Positions 46,579-54,727 of a DNA stretch of 64,000 bases are shown here, piece after piece. The stretch spans positions 248,001-312,000 of the forward strand of contig NZ_VTFX01000001.1 of assembly GCF_009192775.1 (NCBI RefSeq), written 5' to 3'. Under the pieces are notes generated by a model. It saw only the letters and a list, made by a program, of their open reading frames with translations. It was not told the origin of the DNA and did no database searches. Position 1 is the stretch's first letter. Each line of letters starts with the position of its first letter. The position numbers were made by a program, and so were the translations under genes. Origin of the DNA: Arthrobacter yangruifuii. GTDB taxonomy: Bacteria; Actinomycetota; Actinomycetes; Actinomycetales; Micrococcaceae.

Positions 46579-47310
46579 CTACTCGACGAAGTGGGTTTTC
46601 ACGGCCTGCGAGGTCACGGACTGCACCACGCGTTCGGCCAGATCCCTCAGTTTCACGTTCCGGTTGCTGGAGGCGCCGCGCAGGATCCCGAAGGCTTCCT
46701 CCTGGCTGCATTGGTTCTGGGCCATGACAATGCCTACGGCAAGGTCGATGGTGGTTCGGGTCTCCATGGCTGCGCGAAGGTGATCCACCGTGCTTCGGTG
46801 CCGGGCAATCTGGACGGCCACCTGCAAGGTAGTGGCCGCCTCGGCGGCGAACGTTTCGGCTGCCTGGACCAGGTGCGGCGTGAAGTGTCCCGGGTCCCGG
46901 GCATAGAGGTTCAGGCCGGCGCCGCCGTCGTTGCCGAGGATCAGCGGGACGCCCAGGATCGAGTAGTAGCCGAGGTCCCGGATGACTTCCGCATAATCCG
47001 GCCACCGCGGGTCGGTACGGACATCTTCGACCCGGATGGTCCGGCCCGTACGGGCTGCCCGCATGCACGGGCCGTCTCCGAAGCCGTACTGGACCTCATC
47101 CAGCGCCCGCGCCGCTTCACTGCTGCTGGCCACCGTGGTGCCCTGCTTGTTGTGCAGCAGGGTCACCCCGGCCAGGACTTCCGCCTCGGTGCTGAAAAGC
47201 TCGGCGGCATGTACGGCGAAACCCTCAAGGAAGATCTCCACCGACTCGGTCCGCAGCATGAGCTGCTGCAGTTCGGCGGCAACGGAGTTCTGCTCCGGGG
47301 TTAGGCTCAT
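46579..47310 (-). CDS. GAF-ANTAR protein
   Basis: The 243-residue protein has a GAF domain at residues about 20-165 (VEIFLEGFAVHAAELFSTEA, FGDGPCMRAARTGRTIRVED, LGYYSILGVPLIL). An ANTAR RNA-binding domain lies at about 170-230 (IDLAVGIVMAQNQCSQEEAF, ILRGASSNRNVKLRDLAERV). ANTAR proteins bind paired hairpins in nascent RNA and prevent termination, often in response to a ligand or redox cue. I see no obvious dual ANTAR hairpin near it. The target is unknown. Confidence 0.93.
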   Translation of the reverse strand: MSLTPEQNSVAAELQQLMLRTESVEIFLEGFAVHAAELFSTEAEVLAGVTLLHNKQGTTVASSSEAARALDEVQYGFGDGPCMRAARTGRTIRVEDVRTDPRWPDYAEVIRDLGYYSILGVPLILGNDGGAGLNLYARDPGHFTPHLVQAAETFAAEAATTLQVAVQIARHRSTVDHLRAAMETRTTIDLAVGIVMAQNQCSQEEAFGILRGASSNRNVKLRDLAERVVQSVTSQAVKTHFVE

Positions 47311-47352
47311 ATGGTGAGTCTATCGCCCGCACATCCACCGGCTTAAAGTCGC

Positions 47353-48303
47353 CTAGGTGGTCTCAGCCAGCTCCGTTTCCTTCTCCCGGCTCCATGTGCG
47401 CGCATAAACCCCGATCAATGCCTCCTGGCGAAGGGTGAACCCCAGCCGGTTCAACAGGCCGTGTGCCTGGTAAACGGTGAGGTGCTGGGCGCTGCGGCTC
47501 GCTCCTGCCTTGTCCGCCCGGTACAGGTAGGTGTCTATGGTCCGCAGCCAACGCCGCCGCCAGTTCGTAACCGCCGATTCGGACGCCGTGGCCATCATCA
47601 GACGATGGACCGGCATCAGCTGGGCCTGGGCCTGCGCTCCGGTGGCTTTCTGCACCCCGGCCGCCCGCGGGTCCGACGCCGTGCAGCTGTGGAGATGGCT
47701 GTCCCAGTAGTACTCCCAGGAAACGCGGCGCCGGTCCGGCCAGGTGGACGCGCGCGGCCCCTTCATCATGGCGTAGGCGGAATCAAAAAGCAGAAGTGAG
47801 GCGAGGGCGGACCGGTTCTGCGCCTTCGCGAACCGTGCCGTTGCCCACAGGCAGAGATCGGAGGAAAGCTCGAAGACTTCTTCTGCGAGGGCGAGCCCGT
47901 CAACCCCGCCGTAACGTGCCACATCGGCTTCGACCGTCGGCGGCAGCGCATCCGTACCCACTGTCCGGTCCAGCACGGGCTCGCTGAGGCCATGCTCCAC
48001 GGCGAGGCTGCGCACCGGGTCTCCGGACTGCTCCTGCAGGGCGCCCAGCAGGGACTTGAGCCGGTCCAGGGTCTCCGGCGGGGCGAGCACCCGAAGCCGG
48101 ACCTGCGCATTCGACGGCTGCATGCGGCGCGTGTAGAACCACCGCTGGCCTCCCCACAGCCTCGCCTGGGCAATAAGGGGTGTCACTAGTTCACCGATAA
48201 TCCGGTCGGCAAGTTCGAAACCGCCGGCATCAACGGTCAGATTCCACCATGCGAGGTGGGGAGAGGTACGGGAGGGGATTCGGAGTGCGGCCGGCTGGGT
48301 CAT
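47353..48303 (-). CDS. Stand-alone SpaB_C-type (thiopeptide/lantibiotic biosynthesis) domain protein
   Basis: This protein of about 316 residues is similar in pattern to the C-terminal SpaB_C domain of LanB dehydratases and of thiopeptide-type biosynthesis proteins. It shows SPHLAWWNLTVDAGGFELAD, RIIGELVTPLIAQARLWGGQ, RWFYTRRMQPSNAQVRLRVL, FELSSDLCLWATARF, WEYYWDSHLHSC. In LanB proteins the SpaB_C domain removes glutamate from glutamyl-Ser/Thr. I start at ATG 48303, where GAAAGG lies six bases upstream. The frame stays open to 48570, but the extra part is Arg-rich and unconvincing. There is no precursor peptide, LanB N-domain, cyclase or transporter nearby. Confidence 0.75.
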   Translation of the reverse strand: MTQPAALRIPSRTSPHLAWWNLTVDAGGFELADRIIGELVTPLIAQARLWGGQRWFYTRRMQPSNAQVRLRVLAPPETLDRLKSLLGALQEQSGDPVRSLAVEHGLSEPVLDRTVGTDALPPTVEADVARYGGVDGLALAEEVFELSSDLCLWATARFAKAQNRSALASLLLFDSAYAMMKGPRASTWPDRRRVSWEYYWDSHLHSCTASDPRAAGVQKATGAQAQAQLMPVHRLMMATASESAVTNWRRRWLRTIDTYLYRADKAGASRSAQHLTVYQAHGLLNRLGFTLRQEALIGVYARTWSREKETELAETT

Positions 48304-48524
48304 GGCCATCCTTTCGGTGCAGTTTCTGCTGAGCCACCCCACCCGGAACGCCTCGTGCAGCGCGTCCCGGGATGGAAGTCTTTCCCACTTGAACGGCCCG
48401 TGTCCACCACCGGAAGTTCCTCTCCGCGAAGACGCTTGGAACCTACCCCGAAGTGCCCGTCTGGTAGTAACATCTCCGGGCAGCGCAGCCCCGGTGATGC
48501 TTCCGCGGCGTGCCCGGCACAGGG

Positions 48525-48552
48525 TTGCAAAGTTACTAAGTTTGCTTATGGT
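48525..48552 (+). promoter_or_regulatory. Probable promoter of the alcohol-dehydrogenase operon
   Basis: TTGCAA (48525-48530) and TATGGT (48547-48552) are separated by 16 bases. They lie in an AT-rich patch with GTG at 48591, so the leader would be about 33 nt. Confidence 0.5.
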
Positions 48553-48590
48553 TAAGGTGCCGGATCCCACCCAGACGAGGAGACCGCCCA

Positions 48591-49736
48591 GTGCGAGCGA
48601 TGGTGTACCGAGGACCCTACAAAGTTCGGGTCGAAGAAAAGGACATGCCGCCGATTGAGCATCCCAACGATGCCATCGTTCGAGTCACCCGGGCGGCCAT
48701 CTGCGGATCCGACCTGCACCTTTACCACGGACTGATGCCGGACACCCGGGTCGGGCATACCTTCGGCCACGAGTTCATTGGTGTGGTTGAAGAGGTGGGA
48801 CCCTCGGTCCGGAACCTCGCGGTGGGGGACCGGGTCATGGTCCCGGCCAACATCTACTGCGGGTCCTGCTACTTCTGTGCGCGGGGGCTCTACTCGAACT
48901 GCCACAACGTCAACCCCAATGCAACGGCGGTGGGCAGCCTCTACGGGTATTCGCATACCACCGGCGGGTACGACGGCGGTCAGGCCGAGTTTGTGCGGGT
49001 TCCGTTCGCCGACGTCGGACCGTCCCTGATCCCCGAATGGATGGACGAGGAAGACGCGCTGATGTGCACCGATGCACTGGCCACGGGATACTTCGGTGCC
49101 CAGCTGGGGGACATCGTGGAGGGCGACACCGTGATTGTCTTCGGCGCCGGCCCGGTAGGGCTGTATGCCGCCAAATCCGCTTGGCTGATGGGCGCCGGCC
49201 GGGTGATCGTCATCGACCACCTCGACTATCGGCTGGAAAAGGCGCGGACCTTTGCCCACGCCGAGACCTACAACTTCACCGAGTATGACGACATTGTGGT
49301 GCAGATGAAGAAGGCCACCGATTTCCTGGGTGCCGATGTCGCAATTGATGCGGTGGGGGCGGAGGCGGACGGCAGTTTCCTGCAGCACGTCACCGCCACC
49401 AAGCTCAAGCTGCAGGGCGGCTCACCCGTGGCGCTCAACTGGGCCATCGACTCGGTGCGCAAAGCCGGGACCATTTCCGTGATGGGCGCCTACGGGCCCG
49501 TCTTCAGTGCCGTGAAATTCGGCGACGCCATGAACAAGGGCCTGACACTGAACATGAACCAGACTCCGATGAAGCGGCAGTGGCCGCGCCTGTTCGAGCA
49601 CATCAAGGCCGGTTACCTCAAACCCAACGAGATCATCACGCACCGGATTCCGCTGGAACACATCGCCGAGGGCTATCACATGTTCTCCGCAAAGCTGGAT
49701 AACTGCATCAAGCCGGTCATCATCCCCGGATCCTGA
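48591..49736 (+). CDS. Zinc-dependent alcohol dehydrogenase family protein
   Basis: This 381-residue MDR protein starts at GTG with GAGGAG eight bases upstream. Catalytic zinc ligands are in AAICGSDLHLYHG (Cys38) and GHEFIGVVEEVG. Structural-zinc cysteines are in YCGSCYFCARGLYSNC. The NAD-binding site is VFGAGPVGLYAAKSAWLMGA. The insertion YGYSHTTGGYDGGQAEFVRV and NPNATAVG pattern are like the long formaldehyde-dehydrogenase-related group. It is followed 16 bases later by an unknown gene, probably one operon. The substrate is unknown. Confidence 0.9.
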   Translation: MRAMVYRGPYKVRVEEKDMPPIEHPNDAIVRVTRAAICGSDLHLYHGLMPDTRVGHTFGHEFIGVVEEVGPSVRNLAVGDRVMVPANIYCGSCYFCARGLYSNCHNVNPNATAVGSLYGYSHTTGGYDGGQAEFVRVPFADVGPSLIPEWMDEEDALMCTDALATGYFGAQLGDIVEGDTVIVFGAGPVGLYAAKSAWLMGAGRVIVIDHLDYRLEKARTFAHAETYNFTEYDDIVVQMKKATDFLGADVAIDAVGAEADGSFLQHVTATKLKLQGGSPVALNWAIDSVRKAGTISVMGAYGPVFSAVKFGDAMNKGLTLNMNQTPMKRQWPRLFEHIKAGYLKPNEIITHRIPLEHIAEGYHMFSAKLDNCIKPVIIPGS

Positions 49737-49752
49737 AAGGAAGGACCCCGCA

Positions 49753-50328
49753 ATGGCCTATATGCCTCAAAAGCCGGCCCGAACTCCCACGAGCGAGGAA
49801 CTTCGTGCGCGGATCCCGGGCTGGGGTGCCGACCTTGATCCCCGGGACCGTCCCGCGGTGCCCAGGCTACAGTTTGACCCGACCCTCAGCGGTGCCCACT
49901 GGGAATTCCCGGAGCGCCAGGAGGAAAAGTATCCGCGGGAGCGGTCCATCGAGCACAAGTTCCTCACGCCCGTGTTTGGCACCTCCTGCCCGCCCAAGGG
50001 ACTGTCCGGGGTGATGCGCCGGTACGCCTACCGCCGGTTCAGCGAGGCAAGCGCCGCGCACTGGCTGATCCTGCTCGCCGCTGACCGGGTGGACGCCGCG
50101 GAGAGCCATTTGGCCTCCTTCGCGACCCTGCACCCGGACAACCCGATCACGGAAACCGGTGTGCTGAGCGAGTTCTCCCGCCACGGGTACTCCTCCCGGG
50201 TGGGCCGGAAGCGGGCGGACGTGAATCACCAGTGGATCGATCCGATCCTCGTCGGCGGCCCCTGGCTGCTGGCCGGTACCGGGGCGGCCACCGCCTTCGG
50301 TGCGGTGGTGCGGCGGCTGCGGAAGTAG
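49753..50328 (+). CDS. Unknown protein coupled to the alcohol dehydrogenase gene
   Basis: This 191-residue protein has GAAAGGAAGGA upstream of ATG. The first ~70 residues are Pro- and charge-rich (PRDRPAVPRLQFDPTLSGAH, WEFPERQEEKYPRERSIEHK). The middle is FGTSCPPKGLSGVMRRYAYR and SAAHWLILLAADRVDAAESH, an amphipathic-to-hydrophobic stretch. A C-terminal hydrophobic helix, PWLLAGTGAATAFGAVV, ends RRLRK, suggesting a tail-anchored membrane protein. I do not recognise a family. Close linkage to the dehydrogenase suggests a linked role. Confidence 0.72.
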   Translation: MAYMPQKPARTPTSEELRARIPGWGADLDPRDRPAVPRLQFDPTLSGAHWEFPERQEEKYPRERSIEHKFLTPVFGTSCPPKGLSGVMRRYAYRRFSEASAAHWLILLAADRVDAAESHLASFATLHPDNPITETGVLSEFSRHGYSSRVGRKRADVNHQWIDPILVGGPWLLAGTGAATAFGAVVRRLRK

Positions 50329-50401
50329 TCCATCCTAGGAATACCGGCGGGGTCCGGGCCTGTTGGAATCCATAACGGGACAGGTTAGGCGGTAGGAGAC
50401 C

Positions 50402-50992
50402 ATGGACGGCAGAGGCGTGGAGCAGTACCGGCGCAGGATGGAACGGGCAGCCCGGCTAAGGGCGGCAGCCTCCGGGGGAGACCTGGACGAGGAAGACCTG
50501 GAACAGGCCGCGGCGGAGGACAAGCTGCAGCACAAGCGGCGGAAGGTCGACGACGCCGCCAAGGCCGACTACCTGATCCGCGATGCCATGGCCCGGGGCG
50601 ACTTCGACAACCTGAAATACGCCGGAAAACCTCTTCCGAACCTGGGCGACGGCCATGATCCGGACTGGTGGATCAAGGGGCTGATGCAGCGCGAGAACCT
50701 CACCGGCCTGGGTCCCAAAGCCATCCTGCTCCGCACCGAAGATGCCGAACTCGACGCGCGGCTGGACACGCGGTGGACCGAAAAGCAGGTCCGGGAAATC
50801 GTTGAGGACTTCAATGCGCGGATCATCGATGCCCGCCGCCAACTCGAGGGAGGTCCGCCCGTTGTCACCCCGACCCGCGACGTCGGGCGGGAAGTGCAGC
50901 GCTGGCGGGAACGGAAGGCTGCGGCAGCTGAAACAGAAGCCGCCGCCGCTCCGGAACCGGAGCCGCGGCGGCCGTGGTGGAAGCGCTTCTAG
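50402..50992 (+). CDS. DnaJC28-like conserved domain protein (DUF1992)
   Basis: This 196-residue protein has the family core at residues about 55-140: RDAMARGDFDNLKYAGKPLP, DPDWWIKGLMQREN, and KQVREIVEDFNARIIDARRQ. It lacks a J-domain. The charged N-terminal helix and Glu/Pro-rich C-terminal tail ending RRPWWKRF are less ordered. The role of this family in bacteria is not known. GGAG lies upstream of ATG. It is convergent with the CNNM/CorC pair, separated by 3 bases. Confidence 0.85.
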   Translation: MDGRGVEQYRRRMERAARLRAAASGGDLDEEDLEQAAAEDKLQHKRRKVDDAAKADYLIRDAMARGDFDNLKYAGKPLPNLGDGHDPDWWIKGLMQRENLTGLGPKAILLRTEDAELDARLDTRWTEKQVREIVEDFNARIIDARRQLEGGPPVVTPTRDVGREVQRWRERKAAAAETEAAAAPEPEPRRPWWKRF

Positions 50993-50995
50993 GCG

Positions 50996-52036
50996 TCAGA
51001 CGGTGGTGGCGTCGTGGACTTCGCCTACCAGCTCCTCAATGATGTCTTCGAGGAACAGCACACCCGTGGTGTCGCCCTTGGCGTCGAAGACCCTGGCCAC
51101 GTGGGCGCCGGTGCGGCGCATGGTGGCCAGTGCGTCCTCCAGGTCGCTGCCCCGGTAGGCCGAGGCCAGTCGGCGGATCCGCTTGGCCGGGACCGGCGCG
51201 GCGAACTCGTCCGGCGTGGTCAGGTCCATGACGTCCTTCAGGTGAAGGTAGCCGTCCGGATCGCCGTCGTCGTTGGTAAGGATGTACCGGGAGTAGCCGT
51301 GGGCGTCCACCGCCTGCTGCAGGTCCGCCGGAGCTGCCGTGTCCGGCAGCAGCACCATCTGGCTGATCGGAACCTCGACGTCGGCCACGGTCTTCTCCGT
51401 GAACTCGAACGCGGCCGTCAGGGTGCCGCTGCGGTCCGAAAGGACACCGTCACGCGTGGACTGCTCCACGATGTTCGCCACTTCGTCCAGGGTGTAGGCG
51501 CTCGTCGCCTCATCCTTGGGTTCCACCCCGAACAGGCGCAGGACGCCGTTCGCAATCCCGTTGAGAGTCCAGATAACCGGACGGACAATGCGGGACACCA
51601 TCACCAGGGGAGGCGCGAGCAGCAGGGCCGCGCGGGTGGGCACGGAGAACGAAATGTTCTTCGGCACCATTTCCCCCACTACTACGTGAAGGAAGGTCAC
51701 CAGCAGCAGTGCCACCACAAAGGCAATGATGCCAATGGCGTCTGCTGACAGCTCAGTCAGGCCCAGCGGTATCTCCAGCAGGTGGTGGATGGCCGGTTCC
51801 GAGACGTTCAGGATGACCAGGGAGCAGACCGTGATGCCGAGCTGGCTGGTGGCCAGCATCAGCGTGGCATGTTCCATGGCCCATAACGTGGTTTTCGCGG
51901 CCTTGCTTCCGGCCTCGGCCTTGGGCTCAATCTGGGAGCGGCGGGCGGAGATGACGGCGAATTCCGCGCCGACGAAGAAGGCATTGACCACCAGCAGTAC
52001 TACGAGCCAGATGATGCCGGGCAGGTATTCACTCAT
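50996..52036 (-). CDS. CNNM/CBS-domain (HlyC/CorC family) membrane protein, short
   Basis: The 346-residue protein has an N-terminal DUF21/CNNM transmembrane domain (IWLVVLLVVNAFFVGAEFAV, TSQLGITVCSLVILNVSEPA, VVGEMVPKNISFS) and two CBS motifs (about 210-335, including GYSRYILTNDDGDPDGYLHL). It lacks the C-terminal CorC_HlyC domain, so it is a shorter form than its neighbour. Family members transport or regulate Mg2+ or Co2+, or act as efflux proteins. It overlaps the upstream gene by eight bases and likely works with it. Confidence 0.92.
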   Translation of the reverse strand: MSEYLPGIIWLVVLLVVNAFFVGAEFAVISARRSQIEPKAEAGSKAAKTTLWAMEHATLMLATSQLGITVCSLVILNVSEPAIHHLLEIPLGLTELSADAIGIIAFVVALLLVTFLHVVVGEMVPKNISFSVPTRAALLLAPPLVMVSRIVRPVIWTLNGIANGVLRLFGVEPKDEATSAYTLDEVANIVEQSTRDGVLSDRSGTLTAAFEFTEKTVADVEVPISQMVLLPDTAAPADLQQAVDAHGYSRYILTNDDGDPDGYLHLKDVMDLTTPDEFAAPVPAKRIRRLASAYRGSDLEDALATMRRTGAHVARVFDAKGDTTGVLFLEDIIEELVGEVHDATTV

Positions 52037-53390
52037 GGGTCAGGTCCTTGGTCAGCGAGTCAACAATGCGGTCATGGGCGCTTACCGGGGTCTCCAGGGA
52101 GCCCGAGGGAGTGAAACGCAGGCGTTCGATATGGTTTCGGACTACCCGCTCCACCCGGAGGGTGCCGCCGTCAATGTCCACTTCATCTCCCAGTTCCGGC
52201 AGGCGGTCCAGCGCGTCAGTGACGAAGCCGGCGATGGTGTCATATTCCCCGCCGTCGGGAACCTCGACGCCGGTGCGGTCCAGGAGCTCGTCGGGCCGCA
52301 GCGAGGCATCGAAAGTGATGGCCCGGCCCGTGCGGACCACACCCACCCGCGCGCGGTCGTGCTCATCCTCCAGCTCACCCACGATTTCCTCCACCAGGTC
52401 TTCGAGCGTGACGATGCCTGCGGTGCCGCCGTGCTCGTCGGAAACGATCGCGACCTGCAGGCCCTGGGCACGCAGCAGTCCCAGCAGGGTGTCTGCTCCC
52501 ATGGACTCGGGTACGTGGAGCGGTTCCACCATCAGCTCTGCGGCAGTCACGGAGCCCCGGGCGGCCAGCGGAACGGCGAACGCCTGCTTGAGGTGCAATA
52601 CGCCTCGGATATCGTCGGAATCGCGTCCGATCACGGGGAAACGCGAATAGCCGGTTGCCGTAGCGACGGCGACCACCTGCTCTGCGGTGTCGGACTCGTG
52701 GACCGTTCGCATGCGGACGCGGGGCGTCATGACGTCATCCGCGGAGTGCTCGGCAAAGCGGAGAGTCCGGTTCAGCAGCACGGCGTGGTCCAGGTCCAGT
52801 ACGCCTTCCAGTGCCGACCGGCGGACCAGGGAACTGAGCTCCTCGGCGCTGCGGGCACCGGACAGTTCCTCCTTGGGCTCAATGCCGAAGGACCGGATGA
52901 TCGCGTTGGCGGTGTTGTTGAACAGCAGGATCACCGGTTTGAATACGGCGGTGAACACGGTCTGGAAGGGCACCACCAGCTTGGCGGTGGCCAGCGGCAG
53001 CGCCAGGGCAAAATTCTTGGGGACCAGTTCGCCGATGATCATGGAGAAGATGGTGGCCAGGAAAATGCCGGCCACGGCGCCGATGCCCGGCACCAGTGAC
53101 TCGGGGAGTCCGAGTGCCGTAAGCGGCGAACGGAGCATGGCGCTGATCGCGGGCTCGAACGTGTACCCGGTCAAAAGGGTGGTCAGCGTAATGCCGAGCT
53201 GGGCGCTGGAAAGATGCGTCGAGGTGATCTTCAGCGCGTTGATCGTCGGGGTTAGCCGCTTCTCGCCCTTGTCCCGGCGGGCCTCAAGCTCTCCGCGGTC
53301 CAGGTTGACGAGCGCAAACTCGGAAGCGACGAACAGTCCGGTGCCGACGGTGAGGAGTAGTCCGACGCCGACCATGATCCATTCATACAT
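52029..53390 (-). CDS. CNNM/CBS/CorC_HlyC-domain membrane protein, full length
   Basis: This 453-residue protein has the DUF21 membrane domain (WIMVGVGLLLTVGTGLFVAS, LGITLTTLLTGYTFEPAISA, IGELVPKNFALALPLATAKL), a CBS pair (TPRVRMRTVHESDTAEQVVA, GTAGIVTLEDLVEEIVGELE) and a C-terminal CorC_HlyC domain (GEYDTIAGFVTDALDRLPEL). It is probably an Mg2+/divalent-cation transporter or efflux protein. It and the next gene form an operon with overlapping ends, possibly a heteromer. Confidence 0.93.
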   Translation of the reverse strand: MYEWIMVGVGLLLTVGTGLFVASEFALVNLDRGELEARRDKGEKRLTPTINALKITSTHLSSAQLGITLTTLLTGYTFEPAISAMLRSPLTALGLPESLVPGIGAVAGIFLATIFSMIIGELVPKNFALALPLATAKLVVPFQTVFTAVFKPVILLFNNTANAIIRSFGIEPKEELSGARSAEELSSLVRRSALEGVLDLDHAVLLNRTLRFAEHSADDVMTPRVRMRTVHESDTAEQVVAVATATGYSRFPVIGRDSDDIRGVLHLKQAFAVPLAARGSVTAAELMVEPLHVPESMGADTLLGLLRAQGLQVAIVSDEHGGTAGIVTLEDLVEEIVGELEDEHDRARVGVVRTGRAITFDASLRPDELLDRTGVEVPDGGEYDTIAGFVTDALDRLPELGDEVDIDGGTLRVERVVRNHIERLRFTPSGSLETPVSAHDRIVDSLTKDLTHE

Positions 53391-53923
53391 GGGGCTGCCC
53401 CTCTCTCGTGATAGCCGGTGCAGCCGGGGTAAACACGGGCTGCATTGCGGTCAGGACGGGGAGGGGCAAGGGTTTATCTGAGGGAGGGTCATCCATAGTC
53501 CAAGAAATAATACAGGACTGCCCTTGACGCGGTTCCAAGCTTTCGCTCAGGAAGCTGCCCGCACGCGCACGGAGCCTGTCTACCAGCTTTCCTGGCCGTG
53601 TCTATACGTCGGCTCGTGATTGGTGGACGCCGCCACCCGGTGCTGGCGCACCAGGCAGAACGGGTCATATATCTCGATCCCCAGCCGGCCGGTGCCGGGC
53701 ACGGGCTGGCAAAAACAGGTACAGGGAAGGTTCACGGGCGCCTTTCCGGGCCCGAGGCGTTCAGGCCCTCGAAGTTCTCTCAATCCGCAGCGGCGGTGTC
53801 CGCGGGAAGCGGAAACCATCCTGCTTTCCTTGATACAACGAGGTCCCGGTTCAATCAAAACGGGCCCTTGCCTCCCCGCCCCCGCGGCGGTGCCGCCGGG
53901 GCGGGGTGCGGGGAGGCGACGGG
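53391..53923. other. Non-coding stretch upstream of the CNNM/CorC operon (533 bases)
   Basis: I see no convincing gene. Short open frames exist on both strands but lack start signals and protein-like composition. The left part should hold the promoter of the CNNM/CorC pair; TATTAT on the minus strand (53507-53512) is the best -10 candidate. The right end holds the CarD terminator hairpin. No tRNA-like fold was found. Confidence 0.5.
53871..53916 (-). terminator. GC-rich hairpin terminator of the CarD gene
   Basis: CCTCCCCGC (53871-53879) pairs with GCGGGGAGG (53908-53916), and an inner GGCGG/CCGCC stem adds to it. On the minus strand it is followed about ten bases later by TTTTGATT. Confidence 0.6.
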
Positions 53924-54439
53924 CTAGCTGGAGGCCAGTTCCGGCTCGCCGGCCGTTTCCATGAGGACGGAATCGAGCAGGTCGCCGGCCTCCTCCAGGG
54001 AGGAGGAACGGGCCAGGGCCAGTTCGGAAACCAGCAGCTGACGCGCCTTCAGCAGCATCCGCTTCTCTCCGGTGGACAGCGGGTGGGTGCGCTCACGGCA
54101 CCACAGGTCACGGACAACCTCGGCGATGAGGTGCAGCTCCCCGGTGGACATCTTGCCTTCGTTGGCCTTGAACCGGCGGGACCAGTTATCCGGTTCCATT
54201 CCCGCCGGACCGCGCAGCACCGTGAAGACAGCCTGGACGCCGTCCTCGTTGATAACGGCGCGCACTCCCACGTCCTCGGCATTGCCAGCCGGGAGCTTGA
54301 TCGTCAATTCAGTGGCGTGCACACGGAAGGTCAGGGTTTCCCGCTCCACGCCCTTGACGGTCATGGGTGAAATATCGGTCACGGTAACGGCGCCGTGGTG
54401 CGGGTACACCAAGGTCTGTCCGACGGTGAAATTCAAAAT
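53924..54439 (-). CDS. CarD-family transcriptional regulator
   Basis: This protein of about 171 residues has an RNA-polymerase interaction domain opening FTVGQTLVYPHHGAVTVTDI (Tudor-like). A helical DNA-binding domain follows with NWSRRFKANEGKMSTGELHL, IAEVVRDLWCRERTHPLSTG and EKRMLLKARQLLVSELALAR. CarD stabilises the open promoter complex at many promoters. I prefer TTG 54439, which has GAGGG eight bases upstream and gives the usual short N-terminus; ATG 54469 would add ten residues. Sequence divergence from the usual MIFxVGDTVVYPHHG form suggests a paralogue. Confidence 0.88.
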   Translation of the reverse strand: MLNFTVGQTLVYPHHGAVTVTDISPMTVKGVERETLTFRVHATELTIKLPAGNAEDVGVRAVINEDGVQAVFTVLRGPAGMEPDNWSRRFKANEGKMSTGELHLIAEVVRDLWCRERTHPLSTGEKRMLLKARQLLVSELALARSSSLEEAGDLLDSVLMETAGEPELASS

Positions 54440-54727
54440 GACGTCCCTCTGTTCTTTGGTTCCGAGCATGCTTCGGAAGCGGGCTCCCGAGACCGCTTGG
54501 ACCTGTCCGTGCCGGTCCCGAATGAACGGTGGCGGCTGGGCGGGCGGGCAATAGAGAAGGAGTCAATTTCCAGGCGCGGGAGGCGGATTTTGCCTGGGAG
54601 GGTTGCGGATTCGGAAAGTACGGTCCGGCCCTTAGATTCCCGCGCTGTCCCGCCAGCTTATCCTCCCTGCGCAAGTACCCCCTGTTGCGCCGCGGCACGG
54701 CGCACGGATTCCCCCGGTTGTGGGGCT

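Noticed and set aside
48304-48570. N-terminal extension of the SpaB_C-type protein
   Set aside because: The frame is open but the sequence is Arg/Ser/Gly-rich without motif, while a good ribosome site supports the start at 48303.
47353-50328. Thiopeptide or lantibiotic gene cluster
   Set aside because: Only the SpaB_C-like protein fits. No precursor peptide, LanB N-terminal dehydratase, cyclase, radical SAM or exporter gene is near.
53580-53858. Minus-strand 92-residue open frame upstream of CarD's 3' end
   Set aside because: Cys/Arg/Gly/Pro-rich composition, no ribosome site, and similar open frames exist on the opposite strand.
53840-53866. tRNA T-arm-like string (CCGGTTCAATC)
   Set aside because: The flanking bases do not form a T-stem or acceptor stem and no anticodon arm is present upstream.
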